Shown piece after piece: positions 35,716 to 45,291 of a stretch of 50,167 bases of DNA. The position numbers and the translations under genes are program-made. Position 1 is the first letter of the stretch; every line of letters begins with the position of its first letter. The DNA is from Actinomycetes bacterium (GTDB taxonomy: Bacteria > Actinomycetota > Acidimicrobiia > Acidimicrobiales > JABEUL01), in assembly GCA_021777355.1 (NCBI GenBank), contig JAJYDO010000008.1, positions 1 to 50,167 of the forward strand, given 5' to 3'. The notes below the pieces were generated by a model. It ran no database searches and was not told the DNA's origin. It worked only from the letters and a program-made list of their open reading frames with translations.

Positions 35716-38700
35716 GTGCATTTAAAATCTCTGGTTCTAAAAGGGTTTAAGTCTTTCGCCGACACTACAAACATTGATTTCGAGCCCGGAGTCACGGTCG
35801 TAGTCGGTCCAAACGGCTCTGGAAAATCAAACGTAGTCGATGCCGTAGCTTGGGTGCTGGGAGCCCAGGGTCCAAGAACGGTGAGATCTGCCAAGATGGA
35901 GGACGTTATTTTCGCAGGTAATGCAACCAGAGCTCCTCTGGGGCGGGCTGAAGTTGTCTTAACCATCGACAATTCAAATAGGCAGCTTCCAATAGATTTT
36001 ACCGAGGTCACGATAACTAGAACCCTATGGAGAAGCGGGGAAAGCGAGTACGCAATTAATGGCGCTCCCTGCAGGCTCCTAGACATTCAAGAGCTACTGA
36101 GCGACTCAGGAGTGGGGCGAAGCCAGCATGTCATTGTGGGACAGGGACAGATTGATTCAATTTTAAATGCCAGGCCAGAAGAGAGGCGCCTTGTCATCGA
36201 AGAAGCGGCAGGAGTTTTGAAATACCGAAGACGGAGGGAAAAAGCAGAGCGGCGATTGGAAGGCACGCAGGTCAATCTGGACCGACTCCAAGATCTCGTC
36301 AGAGAAGTTCGGCGCCAAATTACTCCGCTCGAAAAACAAGCCGGAGCTGCAAGAAAACACTCTGAATATACGAAGGAACTGGCATTACTGCGTTTGTTTT
36401 TAAGCGGCCAAGACTTGGTTTCAATTCGAGAGCGCACGGAGCGTGATGAACTTAGAAAAGTACAGCTTCAGGAGTCTGAAATCACTCTGTTAGACCGTTT
36501 ATCTCAGTTGGATGTTGCATCGATAAATATGGAAAACGAACTATCGTCGAGAAATGATGAAGATGCCACCAACAAACTTTCGAGTCTTTCATCTCTGCTT
36601 GTTAGAGCCGATGGCATTAGTTCGCTTATCTCTGAAAGACGACGGTTAATATCTTCCCAACTCAATAGCGGCAGCGACCATGATTTAGTCGCATCCCTAG
36701 AAGCTGAGTCACTTCGCCTACACCATGAAATCGCCACTTTAGAGGAGGCTGAAATCGGGCTTGAACCAATGAAAGCGGAACTTGATCGACTCCGTATATG
36801 GAAAGAAGAGATTGAGGAGAAATGCAGACGTGGACTTAGCGGAGAGCAAAATGAGGCCATGGACGATCCCACTGCCGAGCTCATGGAAACTCGAAGCGAG
36901 CTAGTCGCTACAAAGATATCACTTGAAAGATCTCAAGCGCGCCAAGAGGAGCTTTCCCTTAGGCATGATTATTTGACAGGACGAGATCAAGAGGTAGGTC
37001 ACGATATCAATAAATCAAAAGAAGAAGTACATGAGATATTGCAAAGAATCTCCGGCTTTGACCTGACTTTATCAAAAACAGTTGGAGAAATTGAGAAAAA
37101 AGAAGTTAATATTCACAATTTAAGAGTTGAGATATCGGGCATTGAAGCCCAAGTTCATAAACTCGAGGCTCACATTTCAATCATGGAGCGTTCATTGGAG
37201 GATATGCGCAGCGATACCGGAATATCCCAATTGAGAGAACTTAGTGGAGTCAAAGGTCTGCTAGTCGAGTCCTTAGAAATCGAAGAGGGATTTGACCTTG
37301 CCTGGCAAGCAGTGGCCGCAAATCTTTTAACCGGAATTGCCACGGCTGACATTCAATCAGCACTAAGTACGCTAGATAGGGCTAAAAGCGCCGGATTTAG
37401 ATCGTTGGTATTGCCCGCATTTGAAGCCAGTGGGCATAAGGACAAAATAATTGACTCTGACCTAGAGCCTCTTTCAATTCATGTTAGTTCTAAGGATCAC
37501 GAAGTTAAAACTGTAATAGATAGGGTATTGGATAAAGTTTATGTAATTCCTAATGAACTTAATTCAGTTCAAATTGAGAACATGGCGAGAAATTACTCTG
37601 ATTTTACATTCGTCAATCGTAGGGGGGACTGCTACTCCCCGATGGGATTTAAACTAGGCCCACTAAGTATTGAATCGGCAGAGTCTAATGAATCAGCCAG
37701 ATCCACAACGCAAAACGCACTTGATCTTATGCAAGAAGATCTTAAGTCCAAAAGCCAAATACTAATTGAGGCAAATCGCACGCTTGAAAAAGATTTGCGA
37801 GATATTTCCGAATTGAATAGTTCGAGGCGGGAGATAGAGGAATCTCTCAATCTTGCCAAGAGCAAAAAAACTGCTTTGGATGAGATGATTTTGAGTCGAG
37901 AGCGTTCCCGCTCCGAAATTCTTGAGGAGATGACACTAATCTCAGCCCAATTAGAAGCAGTAATTGCAGAAGTGGCAAGATTGCAATCGGAGTTAGGAGC
38001 GAAAGAACAAGCAGTATCTGCCCTCGAAGCTCTTGTTTTGAAATTTCAAGATGAAGTCACAAAGCGAAATGAATTGGAGGCAGAACTATTAGAGGCCCGG
38101 CATAGGTTTGAAGATTTAAACCGTGACTTTGGCTTGCGTTCTTTGGAAATTGGAGAGCGCAAAAAGCACCTTACGGGCCGCTTAGTGGAAGTTGAAGAAG
38201 GATTAAAGGCAAGATCTAAAGAGCGAGATGCACTTAAAAGCCGGCGTGTAGCACTTGAGAGAGATGCACAGGGGCTCGCGTCATTAGCCGTCATGGTGGA
38301 ATCGATTCGAGACCGCATAAGTGCAGAGACTAAAGTGGCCGAAGCTACTCTCAACAAAAGCCGAGAGAGACTTTCGAATGCAGCCAGGGAACTGGAGAAT
38401 TTACGCTCAAGTAAAAAGCTTGCCGAAGAACAGCTTCAACATGTTAGAGACCAACTGCAAAGGGTCGAGATTTCTCTTGCGGAGTTTCACTTGAAAGAGA
38501 CTCACGTAATCGACCTGATTGACTCGGAGCTTGGAGAGGATCCAAACACGGCGATAAAAACCCCGTGTCCACCTCTTCCTCCAGGCACTAAGCCAGAAGA
38601 GAGAGTAAAGTTTTTAGAGCGAGAGCTTCGCCTGATGGGACCGGTGAACGCATTGGCTTCAGAGGAGCTTGAAACTCTATTAGAAAGACAGACATTTTTA

Positions 38701-39249
38701 GCCGAGCAACTAGAAGATGTCAGAAGTGCCAGGAGGGAACTTCACGGTGTGATTAGATCAATTGATGAAGAGATTGCACATTCATTCGAAGCTGCATATC
38801 GTGATGTGGCCGGGCATTTCTCTGAATTAGTTGAGATTTTATTCCCAGGGGGGTCTGGCTCGCTTGGACTTACTGATCCAGATCATTTGCTTGAAACTGG
38901 AATTGAGATTGAAGCCAGGCCAGCCGGAAGGACTATTAGAAAACTCTCCCTCCTCTCGGGCGGGGAGCGTACCTTGGTGGCTATGGCGTTTCTATTTGCA
39001 GTATTTAGATCCAGGCCGTCTCCATTCTATTTGATGGACGAAGTCGAGGCAGCCCTTGATGACACCAATCTTTCCAGATTTCTCAACTTGTTGAATGAAT
39101 TTCGTAATTCGGCTCAATTAATAGTGGTCAGCCATCAAAAGAGAACTATGGAAAGCGCTGATGCTTTATATGGCGTATCCATGCAAGCAGGGGGCGCCAC
39201 AAAAGTGGTTTGCGAACGGTTGGGCGATCGAACTCCCAAAGCATCCTAG
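35716..39249 (+). CDS. smc: chromosome segregation ATPase SMC
   Basis: SMC dimers form ring-like condensins with ScpA and ScpB and organise the chromosome. The 1177-residue protein has the Walker A loop GPNGSGKS (31-38), long coiled-coil arms (about 170-500 and 670-1000), a hinge around 505-640 (GVKGLLVESLEIEEGFD onward), the ABC signature LSLLSGGERTLVAMAFLFA and Walker B FYLMDEVEAALDD near the C-terminus. No frame problem is visible over the whole length. The GTG start has a weak ribosome-binding site. ftsY follows after nine bases, the usual actinobacterial pair. Confidence 0.98.
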   Translation: MHLKSLVLKGFKSFADTTNIDFEPGVTVVVGPNGSGKSNVVDAVAWVLGAQGPRTVRSAKMEDVIFAGNATRAPLGRAEVVLTIDNSNRQLPIDFTEVTITRTLWRSGESEYAINGAPCRLLDIQELLSDSGVGRSQHVIVGQGQIDSILNARPEERRLVIEEAAGVLKYRRRREKAERRLEGTQVNLDRLQDLVREVRRQITPLEKQAGAARKHSEYTKELALLRLFLSGQDLVSIRERTERDELRKVQLQESEITLLDRLSQLDVASINMENELSSRNDEDATNKLSSLSSLLVRADGISSLISERRRLISSQLNSGSDHDLVASLEAESLRLHHEIATLEEAEIGLEPMKAELDRLRIWKEEIEEKCRRGLSGEQNEAMDDPTAELMETRSELVATKISLERSQARQEELSLRHDYLTGRDQEVGHDINKSKEEVHEILQRISGFDLTLSKTVGEIEKKEVNIHNLRVEISGIEAQVHKLEAHISIMERSLEDMRSDTGISQLRELSGVKGLLVESLEIEEGFDLAWQAVAANLLTGIATADIQSALSTLDRAKSAGFRSLVLPAFEASGHKDKIIDSDLEPLSIHVSSKDHEVKTVIDRVLDKVYVIPNELNSVQIENMARNYSDFTFVNRRGDCYSPMGFKLGPLSIESAESNESARSTTQNALDLMQEDLKSKSQILIEANRTLEKDLRDISELNSSRREIEESLNLAKSKKTALDEMILSRERSRSEILEEMTLISAQLEAVIAEVARLQSELGAKEQAVSALEALVLKFQDEVTKRNELEAELLEARHRFEDLNRDFGLRSLEIGERKKHLTGRLVEVEEGLKARSKERDALKSRRVALERDAQGLASLAVMVESIRDRISAETKVAEATLNKSRERLSNAARELENLRSSKKLAEEQLQHVRDQLQRVEISLAEFHLKETHVIDLIDSELGEDPNTAIKTPCPPLPPGTKPEERVKFLERELRLMGPVNALASEELETLLERQTFLAEQLEDVRSARRELHGVIRSIDEEIAHSFEAAYRDVAGHFSELVEILFPGGSGSLGLTDPDHLLETGIEIEARPAGRTIRKLSLLSGGERTLVAMAFLFAVFRSRPSPFYLMDEVEAALDDTNLSRFLNLLNEFRNSAQLIVVSHQKRTMESADALYGVSMQAGGATKVVCERLGDRTPKAS

Positions 39250-39258
39250 GCTAGACCT

Positions 39259-40377
39259 GTGTTAATAGTAATAATTGTCCTTATTTTGGCCGTTGTGATT
39301 CTGGCTGTCTTGGGAGGAACTTTTCTTCTCAATAGGTCCAGGCGATCATCTAAGTCCCAAGAACACCAGACCGTATTGGAGAAAATTGGGACCGTAAAAG
39401 CCCCACCTCCCTCTGTTGAAGAAGCCATTGATGAACTCCATGCAGAACGAGGGATCTCAGAGCTAGATTGGACGCCGCCGAAACTAGAAGATCGTCTATC
39501 AAAGGCTAAAGGACTTTTCGGAGGTTATCTTCCTTCGGTATTGGGCCGAGGGTCAATATTGGACCAAAGTTGGGACGACCTTGAAGAGGCCTTGGTATTG
39601 GCCGATGTGGGACTGGCTGCGACAAAGTCGATTTTGGAAAACCTAAAGGTAGTAGTAAAACAAGAGAAGATCAAGGAACCCAAAGATCTCATCGCTTCGC
39701 TTAAGACCGAATTAGTTAGAAGGCTGGAATTAAATGATGCGCCTATAGACCTAAAGTTTGGCCAGGGTGGTCCGACTGTGTGGCTTTTTGTTGGCGTAAA
39801 TGGCGTAGGAAAAACTACGACAATAGGAAAATTGGCTGCAAGAGAAGTGAAAGCAGGGAAAAAAGTTCTTCTTGCAGCTGGAGATACATTCAGAGCTGCT
39901 GCCTCAGAACAGCTAGAACAATGGGCCGAGAGAAGCGGGGCTGACATTACAAAGGGAAGTGAAGGAGCAGATCCCTCCTCTGTCATATTTGACGCTATCG
40001 AAAAAGCCGCTGCTAGAAACTATGACCTGGTTTTAGCAGATACAGCTGGCAGATTGCACACGAAAGCCAACTTGATGGAAGAACTTAAAAAAGTCCGAAG
40101 AGTCTCGGCCAAAGAACCCGGGCAGCTTTGCGAGGTATTGCTGGTTCTGGATGCTACGACGGGGCAAAATGGACTTATTCAAGCCAGTGAGTTCAAAGAT
40201 GCAACTGATCTAACTGGAGTAGTTTTAACGAAATTGGATGGAACGGCAAAAGGTGGGATTGCAATTGCTATTAGTGAGACTCTAGGAATTCCAATTAAAC
40301 TTATTGGAATAGGGGAAAGTGTGGCTGATTTAATTGCTTTTGAACCTCAAAATTTTGTCGAAGCTATTATTTCCTGA
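39259..40377 (+). CDS. ftsY: signal recognition particle receptor FtsY, membrane-anchored form
   Basis: FtsY is the SRP receptor GTPase that delivers ribosomes to the Sec translocon. The N-terminus is a clear transmembrane segment (residues 1-24, VIIVLILAVVILAVLGG) followed by basic residues, as in actinobacterial FtsY, which anchors by a helix instead of an acidic A domain alone. The NG domain follows: G1 GVNGVGKTTT (179-188), the insertion-box region, ADTAGRLHTK, and TKLDGTAKGG. The length (372) is typical. The start is GTG. Confidence 0.97.
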   Translation: MLIVIIVLILAVVILAVLGGTFLLNRSRRSSKSQEHQTVLEKIGTVKAPPPSVEEAIDELHAERGISELDWTPPKLEDRLSKAKGLFGGYLPSVLGRGSILDQSWDDLEEALVLADVGLAATKSILENLKVVVKQEKIKEPKDLIASLKTELVRRLELNDAPIDLKFGQGGPTVWLFVGVNGVGKTTTIGKLAAREVKAGKKVLLAAGDTFRAAASEQLEQWAERSGADITKGSEGADPSSVIFDAIEKAAARNYDLVLADTAGRLHTKANLMEELKKVRRVSAKEPGQLCEVLLVLDATTGQNGLIQASEFKDATDLTGVVLTKLDGTAKGGIAIAISETLGIPIKLIGIGESVADLIAFEPQNFVEAIIS

Positions 40378-40397
40378 ACGATTAGCAAGGAGCATTA

Positions 40398-40802
40398 ATG
40401 TTAAAAGATTTTAAAGCCTTTATCTTTAGGGGCAACATAGTTGACATTGCCGTAGGAATAGTAGTAGGTACTGCATTTAATCAAATGATTCAGGCTTTTG
40501 TGAAGGATTTTCTGACTCCAATTATTGGAATTTTTGGCAAGGTGAGCTTTTCGTCTATTCACTTCACCATCAATAATTCAGTATTCGCAGTTGGCGATTT
40601 ATTGAACTTTGTATTCTCATTTATCATTATTTCCGCAACTGTGTTTTTCATCATCGTCTCTCCTATGTCTAAGTTGACGAAGAAATTTGTCTCAGAGAGA
40701 GATCCAGAGACAAAGAACTGCACTTTTTGTATTTCAGAAATTCCAGTTGCTGCCACGCGCTGTCCTCAGTGTACATCCCAGCTTGAGGGCGTAATTGGGT
40801 GA
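40398..40802 (+). CDS. mscL: large-conductance mechanosensitive channel with C-terminal zinc-ribbon-like tail
   Basis: MscL is the pentameric channel that opens under membrane tension and protects against osmotic downshock. The N-terminal amphipathic helix and TM1 read FKAFIFRGNIVDIAVGIVVG with GTAFNQMIQAFVKDFLTP, and TM2 is about 68-88. The C-terminal tail holds two CxxC pairs (Cys108, Cys111, Cys122, Cys125), a zinc-ribbon-like element found in a subset of MscL proteins. AAGGAG lies just before the ATG. Its stop overlaps the next gene by four bases (GTGA). Confidence 0.96.
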   Translation: MLKDFKAFIFRGNIVDIAVGIVVGTAFNQMIQAFVKDFLTPIIGIFGKVSFSSIHFTINNSVFAVGDLLNFVFSFIIISATVFFIIVSPMSKLTKKFVSERDPETKNCTFCISEIPVAATRCPQCTSQLEGVIG

Positions 40803-41872
40803 GTAAGTTGATTCGATACGGACTGATAGGAAGCGGCCAGATGGGTGCCGAGCACATTTTGAGTATTCGAGCAATTGAAAACGCCAAGGTGGTCGCGATA
40901 GCCGAACCCAATGAAAAGTCTCGAGAGCTGGCATCGTTGATGTTGTCTAAAGAAAATGCTGTTAGCTACTATGACAACTATCTGGATATGTTGGAGAGCA
41001 CCACATTAGATGCGGTAGTAATTGCCACGCCAAATATGACGCACCAGGAAATCTTGCTAGGTGCAATGAAGTATCCTGTTGACATTTTGGTCGAAAAGCC
41101 GCTCGCAATTTCAATTGGCGGCGCTAGAGCTATTTTGGAAGCCTCACGAGATCGATCGAATATTGTCTGGGTGGGAATGGAATATCGATACATGCCGCCT
41201 GTGGCCGAGCTGGTTAAGAAGATAAGGTCTGGATACGCCGGAGATGTCAAGATGATCTCTATTAAGGAACACAGGTATCCGTTTTTGCAAAAAGTTGGAA
41301 ATTGGAATCGATTTAATGAAAATACCGGAGGAACACTTGTTGAAAAGTGCTGTCATTTTTTTGATTTGATGCGACTTATTAGCCAATCGGAACCCGTTTC
41401 TGTAATGGCCAGCGGAGGCCAGGATGTAAATCATCTGGATGAAAACTACGACGGGCGAGTTCCCGACATTATTGACAATGCTTTTGTGATTGTTAACTTT
41501 GAAAATGGAGTGAGAGCAATGCTTGATCTTTGCATGTTTGGAGAGGCTGCGTCTAACGAGCATGAAATAGAAGTGACCGGCAATATTGGTCAGGTTTCCA
41601 TGGCGCTTCCCGCTTCGACTGTAATTTCCGGCACCAGAAAAGGTGGAAGAACTTCACTTTCAAGCGAGCATGTAGAGGACAAGACCGTAGGATTTCAAGG
41701 ATTCCACCATGGTTCCACGTATTTAGAACATATTGACTTCATCAAAGCAATCGAGAATCGAAATTCAGCGGTAGTTGGTCTAGAAGATGGAATGGTAGCT
41801 GTTGGGATTGGTGTCGCGGCACAATTATCTATTCGGGAAAATAAAGTCGTAAAAATGAGTGAGATTCTATAA
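40799..41872 (+). CDS. Gfo/Idh/MocA-family dehydrogenase
   Basis: The 357-residue protein has an N-terminal NAD(P)-binding Rossmann fold (YGLIGSGQMGAEH), the family motif VEKPLA, and a C-terminal substrate domain with TGGTLVEKCCHFFDLMRLI, which carries the usual catalytic-site histidine. It resembles inositol 2-dehydrogenase and related sugar or inositol oxidoreductases, but substrate assignment is not safe. The GTG start overlaps the mscL stop, an odd functional pairing that probably reflects only coupled expression. It converges on the DUF2510 gene. Confidence 0.9.
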   Translation: MSKLIRYGLIGSGQMGAEHILSIRAIENAKVVAIAEPNEKSRELASLMLSKENAVSYYDNYLDMLESTTLDAVVIATPNMTHQEILLGAMKYPVDILVEKPLAISIGGARAILEASRDRSNIVWVGMEYRYMPPVAELVKKIRSGYAGDVKMISIKEHRYPFLQKVGNWNRFNENTGGTLVEKCCHFFDLMRLISQSEPVSVMASGGQDVNHLDENYDGRVPDIIDNAFVIVNFENGVRAMLDLCMFGEAASNEHEIEVTGNIGQVSMALPASTVISGTRKGGRTSLSSEHVEDKTVGFQGFHHGSTYLEHIDFIKAIENRNSAVVGLEDGMVAVGIGVAAQLSIRENKVVKMSEIL

Positions 41873-41877
41873 AAAGA

Positions 41878-42330
41878 CTACGGCATACCTTGTTTTAGGT
41901 ACCAAATTGCAAAAGCCATTCCACCAATGGCAACTATTAAAGCCAGTGGCGCCAAACTTTCCCTTCTAGTCATTGCTCTTATGCTAAAAATCAGGGGAGC
42001 AATTCCTAAGATGACAAAATGCACCGAAAGTGTAATGAAAATATAAAGAGCAAAAAACCCGAAGGTGTAAAAGGAGTACATGTTGGCTTGGAAAGTTGAG
42101 GCATTGCCATAGTTGTAACCACTTCTTTTCTGAGAGACAATAGAATTGGCCGGACCATAACTTTGGGGAATGGGCTGGTTTTGATATGGGTTTTGTACGT
42201 AGGGAGGAGGACCTTGTATTACGCCATGGAGCGGGTGAATGTGCTCAGTCCAAATATGTCCGTCCCACCACCTTAGATGGGTACTTGGGCTGTAGGGATC
42301 CGGGTGCCAGCCAGGAGCGGTGTTGGTCAT
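41878..42330 (-). CDS. DUF2510 membrane protein
   Basis: The N-terminal DUF2510 module is clear: PGWHPDPYSPSTHLRWWDGHIWTEH split over its two tryptophan-rich halves. DUF2510 is an actinobacterial domain of unknown function, often at the cytoplasmic end of membrane proteins. A proline/glutamine/tyrosine-rich linker leads to two hydrophobic segments (about 88-112 and 125-145). GGAGGA lies before the ATG. The function is unknown. Confidence 0.85.
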   Translation of the reverse strand: MTNTAPGWHPDPYSPSTHLRWWDGHIWTEHIHPLHGVIQGPPPYVQNPYQNQPIPQSYGPANSIVSQKRSGYNYGNASTFQANMYSFYTFGFFALYIFITLSVHFVILGIAPLIFSIRAMTRRESLAPLALIVAIGGMAFAIWYLKQGMP

Positions 42331-42546
42331 AAAGTTTCATCCTCCATAGTCTTTAGACACACGGATTTTAACACATTACGGAATTGACTGGGTAGCCCAA
42401 TTGAAGAAGTTTTTAGGTAACTCTGGCCTAAAATTGGCAAATTTGGCCGATCTCTTAGTATGATCGCCTTGAACGAACAAGGCAGCCGATGAAAAGTTTC
42501 TGGTTATTCCTAGTTTATGGTTGATTAAAGAAAGTGGAGTTGTGAT

Positions 42547-43686
42547 TTGGCGCAAATACATGGCTATTGCGATGATCGATTCGAGTCTGTGAAGGCTAGA
42601 TTTGCTGAGCATTTCGACTTGGGGAGCGATTTAGGCGCTTCATTTGCACTCACTTTACACGGAGAACCTGTCGTTGATATTTGGGGTGGCTTTATTGATT
42701 TAGAAAAGACTATGCCGTGGCAGAGAAATACAATAACCAATGTTTGGTCTTCAACCAAAACGGTTGCCGCACTTTGTGCACTCGTATTGGCGGATCGAGG
42801 TGAGTTGGATCTTTATCGGAAGGTTAGTTACTACTGGCCTGAATTTGGCCAAAACGGAAAAGATGGAATTGAGATTAGGCATTTTTTGTCACACACTTCA
42901 GGCCTAGCGGGCTTTGACAAACCCATGAAACCTTCTGATCTCTATGATTGGGATCTGGTCACAGCTGCCCTTGCCGGACAGGAACCTTGGTGGGAGCCCG
43001 GGAGCGCATCGGGATACCATGCAATTACACAAGGTTATCTCATTGGTGAGGTGGTAAAGAGAGTCACCGGAAGGTCGATTGGCACTTTCCTGGATGAAGA
43101 AATTGCCACTCCTTTAATGGCTGATTTTTTCATTGGTATTCCAGACAGCGAGTTAATTCGTTGTGCCGATGTAGTGCCGCCACCTCTTCTTTCAACTAAA
43201 TTTGGAGCAAAATCGATTGCCGGACGAGTATTTTCAAACCCCATTATTAATGCTAAACAGAGTCATGAAAAAGAGTGGAAGTCGGGTGAGATTCCAGCAG
43301 CAAACGGCCAAGGGAACGCGAGATCTTTGGCAGCTCTTATGACATTTCTTGCAAACGGCGGAGAAGTTGGAAACAGTAGGCTTTTAAAGAGCGAGACTTG
43401 CGAAAAGATTTTTGACGTTCAGTCTCACGGCACTGATCTTGTTTTGAACCTCCCACTTCGTTTTGGAATGGGTTTTGCAATTTCGGGCGATGAGACTCCA
43501 ATTTCTCCAAATGCAAGGACATGTTTTTGGGGCGGCTGGGGAGGGTCGTTGGTGGTGGTTGATATGGAGGAAAATATGTGCTTAGCCTACGTTATGAATA
43601 AAATGGGCGATGACGTAATGGGAGATCTTCGTGGCGTTTCTCTGGTGTTAGAGTCGTATGCTTCTCTGGCCGAGTCAAAAAAATAG
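42547..43686 (+). CDS. serine hydrolase, beta-lactamase/esterase family (class C-like fold)
   Basis: The 379-residue protein matches the EstB/beta-lactamase-related serine hydrolases. The nucleophile motif SxxK appears in VWSSTKTVAALCALV. FLSHTSGLAGF is the usual following block. YHAITQGYLIGEVV supplies the tyrosine, and FWGGWGGSLVVVD takes the place of the KTG box. Most such proteins are esterases or peptidases and not resistance enzymes. No signal peptide is seen. The TTG start has GGAG seven bases upstream. The FAD enzyme gene follows after eight bases. Confidence 0.9.
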   Translation: MAQIHGYCDDRFESVKARFAEHFDLGSDLGASFALTLHGEPVVDIWGGFIDLEKTMPWQRNTITNVWSSTKTVAALCALVLADRGELDLYRKVSYYWPEFGQNGKDGIEIRHFLSHTSGLAGFDKPMKPSDLYDWDLVTAALAGQEPWWEPGSASGYHAITQGYLIGEVVKRVTGRSIGTFLDEEIATPLMADFFIGIPDSELIRCADVVPPPLLSTKFGAKSIAGRVFSNPIINAKQSHEKEWKSGEIPAANGQGNARSLAALMTFLANGGEVGNSRLLKSETCEKIFDVQSHGTDLVLNLPLRFGMGFAISGDETPISPNARTCFWGGWGGSLVVVDMEENMCLAYVMNKMGDDVMGDLRGVSLVLESYASLAESKK

Positions 43687-43694
43687 GAAAATTC

Positions 43695-45266
43695 ATGAAT
43701 AAAGCAAGGAACTTTTGGGGATGGGGAAACATAGAAGATATTTCAAATCCTAACGAGGTTGACTTGCTTAGGTCTCTGGTCACAAATACTTTCTCTGTTG
43801 AGGGAAGCCTTATGCCTTATCCCAATATTGACGATATTGTGCTTCCGGAAAACTCTTTAAAGATTCCCAACGCCTTGGAGTCAATATCGACTGACTCTAA
43901 GTATGAAAGGGCCCTTCATACCAGAGGCAGGTCGTTTATAGATGTGACAAGATCTCTAAGTGGTGACTTTGCCTCCGCGCCGGATTTTGTTATCTACCCG
44001 GAAAACGAGAATGACATATTGTTCGCAATGGATTGGTGTGCAGAGAGAAATTGCGCTTTGGTTCCATTTGGAGGTGGATCCAGCGTGGTGGGGGGCCTGG
44101 AACTTAAATTGGGTGAGCGTGAGAGATTTGAAGGAGTTGTGAGCCTTGATTTAGGCAAGATGAATAGTATGCTTGAACTTGATAAAACTTCAAGAACTGG
44201 CCAGTTCCAAGGCGGGATGTTGGGACCTAAGATTGAAGATGACTTGCGGAGAAATGGATTGACTTTAAGACACTTTCCCCAAAGTTTCGAGTTCTCCTCT
44301 TTAGGGGGATGGATCGCAACTAGAGCAGGCGGTCATTTTGCCACCGGTATTACGCACATTGATGATTTGGTCGAAAGCATTCAAGTCGTGTCGCCTATTG
44401 GAATTTATGAAACAAGATCCCTTCCAGCCTCAGGCGCTGGTCCGGATCCCAACAGGCTATTTATGGGTTCAGAAGGATCTTTGGGCGTCATTACCAGTGC
44501 TTGGATGAGATTACAGGACAGGCCGATATATAAGGTTAGTTATTCTGCTCTTTTTGATAGTTTTAAATCTGGCGTAGATGCAGCCAGAGAGTTAGTTCAA
44601 AGCGGTTTAGCTCCGTCGAATTGCAGGCTTCTAGATCCTCTTGAAGCATTTATCAATGGTGCAGGCAATGGCGCCAAGGCGGTATTAATAGTTGGATTTG
44701 AATCCGGTGACCATTCGGTGGAGCATCTTGAGAGAAGGTCGATCGAAATAGTCAAGCAAAATGGCGGAGAGATAAGTGGCAAGAAAGAAGGCGAGACATG
44801 GAAGTCCTCCTTTATTCGAGCACCATACATCAGAGACACGCTTATTAGGTTGGGAGTTATAGCAGAAACCTTTGAGACTGCAGTTAAATGGAACAAATTT
44901 GATGAGTTTCACAATGCAATTATTGATAACGTGACTAAAGGGATCGAAAAAGTTGCCGAAGGGAAGGGTCTCGTGACTTGCCGGCTTACTCATTTGTATC
45001 CAGATGGATCTGCACCATACTTCACGGTATTGGCCAAGGCCAGACCGGGCTCTGAAATCTCGCAGTGGATGGAGATTAAAGAGCTAGCCAGTCAAACAAT
45101 ATTGGACAACGGTGGCACAATTACCCATCACCACGCAGTGGGCCGAGATCATCAGAAATGGTATAAAAGCGAGATTCCCGAACATATTTATAAGGGTTTT
45201 GAAGCTTTAAAGCACCATTTTGATCCCCATGGCATATTAAATCCAGGTGCTGTGATAAATCTTTAG
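43695..45266 (+). CDS. FAD-linked oxidase, alkyldihydroxyacetonephosphate-synthase-like
   Basis: The 523-residue protein has the vanillyl-alcohol-oxidase-type FAD domain (PFGGGSSVVGG at about 131-141, then GGMLGPKIEDDLR). The segment TLRHFPQSFEFSSLGGWIATRAGG and the tail (THHHAVGRDH, ILNPGAVINL) are hallmarks of AGPS-like enzymes. In eukaryotes AGPS makes the ether bond of plasmalogens; bacterial homologues are widespread in actinobacteria and mostly uncharacterised. It probably forms a unit with the upstream serine hydrolase. AGGA precedes the ATG. Whether it makes ether lipids here is unknown; a hydroxy-acid dehydrogenase role is the alternative. Confidence 0.88.
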   Translation: MNKARNFWGWGNIEDISNPNEVDLLRSLVTNTFSVEGSLMPYPNIDDIVLPENSLKIPNALESISTDSKYERALHTRGRSFIDVTRSLSGDFASAPDFVIYPENENDILFAMDWCAERNCALVPFGGGSSVVGGLELKLGERERFEGVVSLDLGKMNSMLELDKTSRTGQFQGGMLGPKIEDDLRRNGLTLRHFPQSFEFSSLGGWIATRAGGHFATGITHIDDLVESIQVVSPIGIYETRSLPASGAGPDPNRLFMGSEGSLGVITSAWMRLQDRPIYKVSYSALFDSFKSGVDAARELVQSGLAPSNCRLLDPLEAFINGAGNGAKAVLIVGFESGDHSVEHLERRSIEIVKQNGGEISGKKEGETWKSSFIRAPYIRDTLIRLGVIAETFETAVKWNKFDEFHNAIIDNVTKGIEKVAEGKGLVTCRLTHLYPDGSAPYFTVLAKARPGSEISQWMEIKELASQTILDNGGTITHHHAVGRDHQKWYKSEIPEHIYKGFEALKHHFDPHGILNPGAVINL

Positions 45267-45291
45267 TTCCTCGCTCAACTAGCCTAGAGAT

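Noticed and set aside
42547-43686. Antibiotic-resistance beta-lactamase
   Set aside because: The motifs fit the broad class C-like esterase/peptidase group, the KTG box is replaced by GWGGS, and no signal peptide is present, so a resistance role is not supported.
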